From Lotus japonicus (lineage: Eukaryota; Streptophyta; Magnoliopsida; Fabales; Fabaceae), in NCBI RefSeq assembly GCF_012489685.1, contig NC_080045.1, forward strand, positions 46,707,096 through 46,771,095: 64,000 nt of DNA, read 5' to 3'. The position numbers and the translations under genes are program-made. Each line of letters opens with the position of its first letter. Position 1 is the first letter of the stretch. The notes beneath the pieces are model-generated. The model ran no database searches. It was not told the origin of the DNA and saw only the letters and a program-made list of their open reading frames with translations. This document shows, one piece after another, positions 57,161-64,000 of the stretch.

Positions 57161-59584
57161 ACAAGTTATTTAAATTTAGGAGTTTACCGTTCATTGTTTG
57201 ATTTTGAGAAAAGTACTTACTGGTTGAGTTGGTTAGTTGAACAAGATCTTACTTTGAGGTTATCTGGAAATCCGTCATTGCTCATGTATACTTGTTAATC
57301 ATAGGTTGAAGGAGGGATTTCTACTTGGAGGAAGCAATTACTTTTTTCTTTTTCTATGTTTCATGTAAGAATAGACATGGTTAACTGCTCAAGTGGTTAA
57401 TCAAGTCAACAATGGTTGCTCATTAGCCACTCTTTGAACATTAACTGGTTGAGTTATTAATTCTTCCTAAACTAGAAATAATTTAACTCACTTCTTGTGA
57501 TTGTTTTAGTAAGATCTTCATCCTTGTTTTCTGAATTTGTTCCACTCTCCTGTTGATTAACCTACATGGAAGTCATTTACAAAATGTTATGTATCTGTTT
57601 TTATGGCTTTTGGTCAAAGTGTCTCCAATTTGTCAATTGGCTATAGGAAATTATCAATACTAGCTTCATGTAGGTATCTTCCTCCAACTTCTATTTTTCC
57701 ATAGCTGTAATAACTAATAAATAACATTATAACAAGACATCTTTTTGTAGCTATGTTTCATTCATCCCTCTAATTTAAGATAGTATTTAACTTAGAGACT
57801 TCAAATAATCATATGCTTTATTGACAATTTCCACTAACAATTTCCATTATTTGTGCGCAATAAATAATATTTTCCTTGCTTAGAAGACAAATGCTTGTCC
57901 CCAAAAAAGAAGACGACAAATTGGTTGCGCCAACGGCCAACTCATTGATGGATGGACCCATGTTGAAGTGGGAAGATTGTCCCCGTACACAAATTTGGAT
58001 TTTTATGCCACAAGTTTTACTATTTGACAATTTCTCTTGTACCATATCAAAGTCGAACCGGTGAGGGTATCAATGACATGTTGGGGATCTTCCCAACGAG
58101 AGTTGTCCGCCAACTGAATTTTACGACACAGGGGATTCGAACCCTAACCCATTAAAAGGTGAGAGTTAAACTCGAAACCTGTAATTTGTTGTGTCAACCT
58201 AAGTTGGCGTCATGCTTTCTTTCACAATATGTTTTAAAACTTACAATTTAATCTTTTACATTCCAGATAATAAATGAATTGAAACGTTCTAAACCCTTTC
58301 ATTTATAATAAGACCATCAATAAATTATATTAGAGACCGAGCAAACTTCATTAAAATATAAATTGCATGAAAGCACACCGAATTATCATTAAATCAAACC
58401 TCATCTAAGTCAAACACAAAATACTTAGTTAAGTTATGATCAACCTTAACATATTTTTTGAATGTGATTGATTGACAATGTAATTTTTTTTTTTAACATA
58501 GTTGGTGTATATAAATTGAACTAATACATTGAAGAGAATAATTTGTAGTAGAGATAATGTAAATTAATATACACAATCAACCAATTAAATTTCAGAAATA
58601 TGAAAAAATTTACTTTTTATTTAATTTAAAAGTTTAATAACTATGCACTTACATTGTAAATTAGTTTTACACAGACATCCAATTTCGATTCATGATTTAA
58701 TAAATTAAAATAAAATAAGAAAAAAATAAAATATGACTACATATAATTTTTTTTTTTTTGAAAAGGACTACATATAATTAATTGTCTCTGTAAAACTTTT
58801 AGTTAGTGCATATAAGTTAAATTCTTAAGCTACGTTATTAATGTCACACATTTAAATTTTGATCATATAAATCATCTTTGGATAATCCATATTAAAACTG
58901 ATTCACCCATAAACCATAAACCATGTTTTTACTACTAAAGAACTAACATTTAACATACGTTATTTACATTATGTTCCTTATGTGCTGAAATTGATTTGCA
59001 GAAAATCATTTTTAACTTACAAACCAGATTTTTCTTGCTCTGCGATAGATAAAGCATCATTCACAACATAAAGAAAGATGTGTATAATAAAATCATTCTA
59101 TTGTCCAACACACAAACATGCTGAGAGGCGGTTGTTTCTTATGAATCTTGAGAAAGTAGGTGCCCCAAACTCCCAAATTAACCAAGCATTGGATATATTT
59201 GTATAGGTTATACTATCTTGGAGATTATATCACATTAGAATAATACCGGATTAGATTAAATAAAACAAATTGAACTGCATAAAACACTGAAATACTTTAA
59301 TCTGCGTCGCGTAGCTACTACACTCTGAAGAATATAAGGTTTAGGATTAAAGTACTTTGTAGAATGGAGAGATATCTCATCCATCAAACCTTGATTCACA
59401 AGGAAATCTAACAAAAGTTTTTGCTAGTAGCTATTCTCAGTGCAAGTACAACAGAATGATAAGAAAGCTCAAGCATATCCATAATGAAGCCAACTAACAA
59501 AAACAAGTTTAAATGACTATTTCAAAATGCAGCAACTATGGCCATTTGACAACTATTCACTGGAAACAGATACATTTGTAATTT
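57161..59584. other. Intergenic DNA
   Basis: The 3' end of the Ser-rich gene, then AT-rich DNA. A tRNA-like B-box (GGTTCGAATCC on the minus strand, near 58130-58145) could mark a SINE relic, but no A box or tail is clear. Short frames at 57818-58064 are unsupported. Confidence 0.55.
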
Positions 59585-61740
59585 CTAAGTCGTTTTTGTT
59601 TTTGTGGTCTTCTTCCTGAATTGTTTTCTGGGAATTGAGTTCTTCATCCCTATGAAGAATAGCAATGCACCAAAAAGTGCTGTGCTCTGCCATCAAAAGT
59701 GAACACATTAAATTCTTGCAGCGATAAAGCATCAGCTAGAAATAATAGAAATAACAGTAGTTTGAATGAACCTGAATGAAATCATTCAGCAGCGAACTGT
59801 ATTCAGGCTTATTAGGTCTATAGTTGTAGAAATCATACAGAACCGGGGTGGCAAGCAACAAATACACAAGCTGGGAAAAAATCAATAGGGTTGTCATGTT
59901 TTTGGACCAAAAAGAACAAAGATCAAAACTTGAAAAGTAAATTTAAGAATGACAACTTCTATTAATTCCAAAGCTAAGTGAAGAAGCCCTTACCAGAAGA
60001 TAAGATCCAAGTGTGCTACCGACCACAAATAGAATCCCACCAACCCCCTTTAGAAATATGATAGTAGCTACAACTTGCCGAATCTGTATTTAATATTTCA
60101 ATCAGAAAGGCAACTAAAAAGTTAAATTGAGTTCCATGGAAAAAATGTTGATGATATGAGAAAAGATGACCTTACATTAATATCTGGTATCACCAACCCC
60201 AAATTAGAGGATAAATTCTTCCTAAGAGCATTGAGCTTGGGAATCAACTCCTTCGCAGGGGGTCCACCAGTGGCATCGAATTCATGAAACCTAGCAAGAT
60301 ACATTCTATATCAATACAAAAGTACCAAATGTTGCTTTAATAGTATTATTAGTAGACTAAAGATTACTATAGTAACATTTGAATAGCTAAAATCTTGTTA
60401 ACAAAGGTATATTGTACAGAGGCAAAGCATATTCATGAACATTAGGCTGGTGACCTTCCCCTAAGTATGTTACAAAATAAAATAATATGACCAAAGAGCT
60501 GCAGAAAAGGAAGTGTCTACAGAAATGAATTCCAAGTAACAAATCTCCAAGGAATCAAAAAAGGAAGTGGCTACAGACATGTATTCCAAGTAACAACTCT
60601 CCAAGGCATAATATCAGCACAACAAAAGTTCCTAGAACTCAAATCCTTGCAAAAACTGCATGCTGTACTCTAGTCCTTTCATTTTTATGAAAGAAATACT
60701 ATTAGAAACCAGCCAGCTGAGTTCTCACTCCATAAGCTGATTTTACAACAACTAGGCTTTTATTCTCTTATATTAATTCAATATGCACACATCTCCCCCA
60801 ATATAGGCAAAATATAACATTAAAGTCAGCAGAAGTCATAAGCCTTTAAAACAAAAACAAGTAGAAGGAGAAAGTCAATATGATTGATAAGTAATGACAA
60901 AAAACTAACAAAAACTGTTAAGGAATACAACATGACAACTGATTATCAAGATTTAAAAACGTTCGTCATACTATTTAGTGTCTCATAGCTCCCTCTAAAT
61001 TGTCAGTCACAAACTTGTACACAAGCCATGTTGAATGCACAACTTATACTATTATCACTTGACATGATTTATCATAGAGATCTCTAGTTATTAGTGTGAC
61101 TTAAAAAATTATTGGGTATAATCTCGGACCGAGATAGATCGGATAAGATAGATGTACTATTTACCATCCACATGTCCAATGAATTCTCTTAAACTGAACC
61201 AAATGCTTCAACACACAAGAAAATTAGCTTGACATTTAAATCTATCAGCTTGTGGTGTCTATAAGACTATAATTAACATGATATCAAACTCTCAGTAGTT
61301 AATGCAAACTTGAAAACCCTAATTTGAAGAAAACAACTTAAAAGGAAAAGCAACATTAAACCCACATCTGATGTGAACTTTAAGATTCCATGGGCACATT
61401 GGTTGCCTTTACCATTGCAATCACACAATAGTCCCAAAATGACAGCTACAATTAATCTCAATGATTTGCATAAAACAGCATGAAAAAGTAGCAGAGAAAT
61501 CTGAATTCACAATGGGAAGAAGAAACCTAGATATCAATTCAACAATCTTAAGGGTTTGTGTGTAAAATTGAAAAAACAAATCTGAATGAAAACCCAGATG
61601 CGGAATAAACGAAAATTGAAAGAGGTTTTGCGAAAAATGGATGGATCTGAAGAGAAAGAGAGGGAGAGTTACATCTGCCATGCGGAGAGGATGAAGAGGG
61701 AAGCGAAGAGGACACGACCCAGGAAGGAGAAGAAGCCCAT
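59585..61740 (-). CDS. HR-like lesion-inducing (HRLI) family membrane protein, 157 aa, 5 exons
   Basis: Coding exons in transcript order: 61740-61673, 60290-60176, 60083-59994, 59870-59772, 59686-59585. All are GT-AG and phase holds (474 bases). The protein begins MGFFSFLGRVLFASLFILSA, a hydrophobic segment. A polar loop (GGPPAKELIPKLNALRK) follows, then two long hydrophobic spans (about 65-110) and LFGALLFFIGMKNSIP near the Lys-rich C-terminus: about four membrane segments. Length and layout match the plant HR-like lesion-inducer family (DoxX-like fold), whose biochemical role is uncertain; overexpression is linked to lesion-type cell death. The first intron is 1.38 kb. Confidence 0.93.
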
Positions 61741-61919
61741 TGCTCGGTGATGGAGTTGCAGAAGAAGAAAAAGTGGGTGTTGTACGGTGGTGTTGAATTG
61801 GAATTTGGTGTTTTGGGGAACCAAGTAGTGTGAGGTTCCGAGGGGAGTTGGGTTTGGGCCCCCCTATGGGGCTCCCCGCCCCACTTAAAGTGGGGAAATT
61901 ACTGGAACGCCACCCTTTA

Positions 61920-62440
61920 ATAGAATACGGAAGACACATTTCCGTATTGAATACGGAAGTTTAATATCCGTATTATATTAGTATGTAAACCGGCAAGGGT
62001 TTATTCAAACTCATTTCAAACTCATTTCCGTATTTTGCCAAGCTCTTCTCCCCTCTTCAACCTTCGATCTCTGTCGCTCCCCTTGCTTGAACCGTGTACT
62101 TGAAAGGTTCCATCATCTCCATCAAAGCTCTTCACAACCCCATTCTCAGAATTGAAACCTAGAGGTAAGGATTTTTGGATTTTCCCCATTTAACTTGAAA
62201 TTATGTTAATCATTGAACCCTAGGGTAGTCGATTGTTGCTTGTGTAGAGGTATTGTTGGCTGAAATGTCTTGAATGTGGTTTGGGTTTAGGGCCGATAGC
62301 TCATTGTCGTTAATGGCGTTTCTGGGTAAATACGGATCACAGGTTTCCGTATTGAATATGGAAAATGGTTTTCCGTATTCAGTATGGAACATGGTTTTCC
62401 GTATTGAATACGGAAAAACGTTTTCCGTATTCATCTCAGA
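61920..62440. repeat. Clustered TTCCGTATT/AATACGGAA palindromes
   Basis: About a dozen copies of TCCGTATT or its complement, many paired as TTCCGTATTGAATACGGAA, occur in two groups (61923-62040 and 62335-62435). They span the divergent interval between the lesion-inducer gene and the PMD gene. Function unknown; possibly relics of a foldback or MULE element. Confidence 0.7.
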
Positions 62441-62705
62441 ACCAAACCCAACACTTATAATTGATTCTGGGTTCAGAATCAATTATAGAAGGTTTCCAAA
62501 GCATTTGTGAGTAGTTTCTAGATGCCATAATTGATTATTAGCTAGGAAAATAAAAGTTGATCCAAGCATGCATAATCCACAGAAGATCCGATTATCATCT
62601 ATGTACTTATAAAATTCTAGGAATTTTCCATTTGCTTGCATCATGTTTCTGTCTATGGCTGAAATGGTATATATAGTAAATGTTTGCTCTGAATATATAG
62701 TGAGA

Positions 62706-64000
62706 ATGAAGAACAGAAAGAGGTCTCATGCTTCTAGTGAGGATGTCGGGGCTACTGAGGATAGACACCGGCGGTTACATGCTTCTAGCCGGCGCGGCGA
62801 TCATGCTGCAACCTCTCAGGCGGTGGAGGCTTCAGCTCCAGTTGTTTCTCCGCCGTCTCCCATGATTGAGGTTCCTCTGGTTGATTATCCGCCGTCTCCC
62901 ACGGTTAAGATACCTACAGTTGTTTCTCCGCCCTCTCCCATGGTTGAGTCATCAGGCGAGGAGTCCTCAGGCGAGGAGTCCTCAGGCGAGGAGTCTTCCG
63001 GCGAGGAGTCATCAGGCGAGGCCTCATCCGGCATGGGAGGATCTGACGAGGATAGTATTCCTCCGCCTACTGTTGATGCTGATGTCCTGCCGCCAGAGCA
63101 GGGGGAGCAGGGGGCACAGGGTGGCGAGGAGGACCTGATCCAGAGGTTGCCGCCGTTTCCGGGGGGGCCTGTTGAGCTATCGCTCCTCACCCATTATGCT
63201 GATCACAAGGCTCCCTGGGCGTGGCATGCACTCCTACGCACAGACGAGCGGTATGTGGACCGTCGACAGTTGAAGGTGGCCACAGCTGGGGGGAAGGTTT
63301 GGAACCTTGCTTGTGATGGTGATTCAGACAGTCACAGGCGGGTTCGAGAGTTGATTGAGCAGACGGGTCTTCATCAGCTACCATATTGCAGCTACCCGGT
63401 GACAGATGCAGGCCTTATTTTGGCCCTTGTGGAGCGATGGCATGAGGAGACTAGTAGCTTCCACATGCCGTTCGGGGAGATGACTATCACCTTGGACGAC
63501 GTGTCGGCTCTTCTCCATCTCCCCATGGGGTCGAGGTTCTATACGCCTGGGAGGGGGGAGAGGGACGAGTGTGCAGCGCTCTGTGCTCAGTTGATGGGAG
63601 GATCTGTTGGTATTTATGAGGCTGAGTTTGATACGAATAGGTCCCAGACTATTCGCTTTGGGGTCTTGCAGACCCGGTATGAGGCTGCGTTGGCGGGTAT
63701 GTCTTAATTATTATTGTATTGTCTTTGTATCTATTATTATTGTATTGTTATAAACTATTAACTTAATTCACTTCATTGTAGAGCACCGATATGAGGACGC
63801 TGCACGGATTTGGCTGGTGAACCAGCTAGGCGCCACGCTCTTTGCTAGCAAGAGCGGAGGCTACCATACGACCGTCTACTGGATAGGGATGTTGGAGGAT
63901 CTTGGTCGAGTGTGCGAGTACGCGTGGGGCGCGATTGCGCTCGCTACGCTATACGACCAGCTTAGTCGAGCGTCCAGGAGGGGGACGGCCCAAATGGGAG
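62706..64000 (+). CDS. Plant mobile domain (PMD, MAIN-like) protein, 5' part
   Basis: I prefer the ATG at 62706 (MKNRKRSHASSE); an in-frame ATG at 62643 adds 21 unlikely residues. Exon 1 is 62706-63696 and exon 2 starts at 63782 and runs off the window; the GT-AG junction joins LAEHRYE in phase. The N-terminus is basic, then Pro/Ser-rich, then a Ser-Gly-Glu repeat. From about residue 155 come PMD features: LLTHYADHKAPWAWHALL, ALVERWHEETSSFHMPFGEM, ITLDDVSALLHLPM. PMD proteins (MAIN, MAIL1) act in genome stability and silencing, and many copies ride on transposons. Whether this one is a host or transposon gene is open. Confidence 0.85.
62946..63032 (+). repeat. In-frame 15-bp coding tandem repeat
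   Basis: Five full units of GAGTCNTCNGGCGAG and one degenerate unit encode repeated Glu-Ser-Ser-Gly-Glu in the disordered N-terminal part of the PMD protein. Such repeats change length easily. Confidence 0.9.

Noticed and set aside
58120..58150. tRNA-like B-box (GGTTCGAATCC on the minus strand)
   Set aside because: No cloverleaf, acceptor stem or clear A box; at best a SINE relic.
61118..61135. Short palindrome ATCTCGG-A-CCGAGAT in the lesion-inducer first intron
   Set aside because: Isolated, with no neighbouring element ends or repeats to give it meaning.
61421..61939. 172-codon minus-strand frame over the lesion-inducer exon 1
   Set aside because: Out of phase with the real exon, which begins MGFFSFLGRV at 61740; it crosses the splice donor and intron.

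Overview
The window is eukaryotic, nuclear and plant. It has multi-exon genes with GT-AG introns, AT-rich intergenic DNA, Ty1/copia (Sirevirus), Ty3/gypsy (Tat), Mutator-like, Tourist-like and Helitron elements, and an endogenous caulimovirid. The repeat families (short GGCTTAAT-type MULE MITEs, a SIRE1-like copia element) and the host proteins suggest a eudicot, most likely a legume. The species is inference.

Layout. 1-6028: a long (TATC)n array, then a decayed caulimovirid (plant pararetrovirus) copy on the minus strand, a 100-N scaffold gap, and more (ATCT)n. 6029-7908: low-information DNA with a relic exon of a LysM receptor kinase. 7909-20018: a complete, young Sirevirus (two 1.22-kb LTRs, TSD CAACC) with gag, pol, an env-like ORF and a separately equipped antisense ORF. 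20019-27152: gene-poor DNA with MULE MITEs, a Helitron 3' end, a local duplication and a copy of ARP9 intron sequence. 27153-38349: a Tourist-like MITE split by a 10.8-kb Tat-lineage gypsy element (TSD CACCC), with an intact 1819-residue polyprotein on the minus strand and a spliced antisense gene on the plus strand. 38694-40879: a 2-oxoglutarate/Fe(II) oxygenase gene (ACC-oxidase homolog, 3 exons, 372 aa). 42056-52118: the 19-exon actin-related protein 9 gene (ARP9, 594 aa, minus), with a 1536-bp Pack-MULE in one intron that carries the start of a leukotriene-A4-hydrolase-like gene, and a Tourist-like MITE in another. 55124-57160: an intact, unrecognised Ser-rich ORF (678 aa). 59585-61740: an HR-like lesion-inducer membrane protein (5 exons, 157 aa, minus). 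62706-64000: the start of a plant mobile domain (MAIN/PMD) gene, cut by the window end.

The host genes (oxygenase, ARP9, the Ser-rich ORF, lesion inducer) look intact and functionally unrelated; there is no operon logic. The most interesting points are: two unrelated retrotransposons that each carry an opposite-strand gene with its own TATA box near the 3' end; a perfectly bounded Pack-MULE inside an ARP9 intron; the pararetrovirus copy enclosed by GATA/TATC arrays with its TATA and poly(A) block still recognisable; and repeated use of 9-bp-TSD MULE elements around host genes. All exon structures were drawn by eye from splice signals, reading phase and remembered family sequence; none was tested with transcripts.
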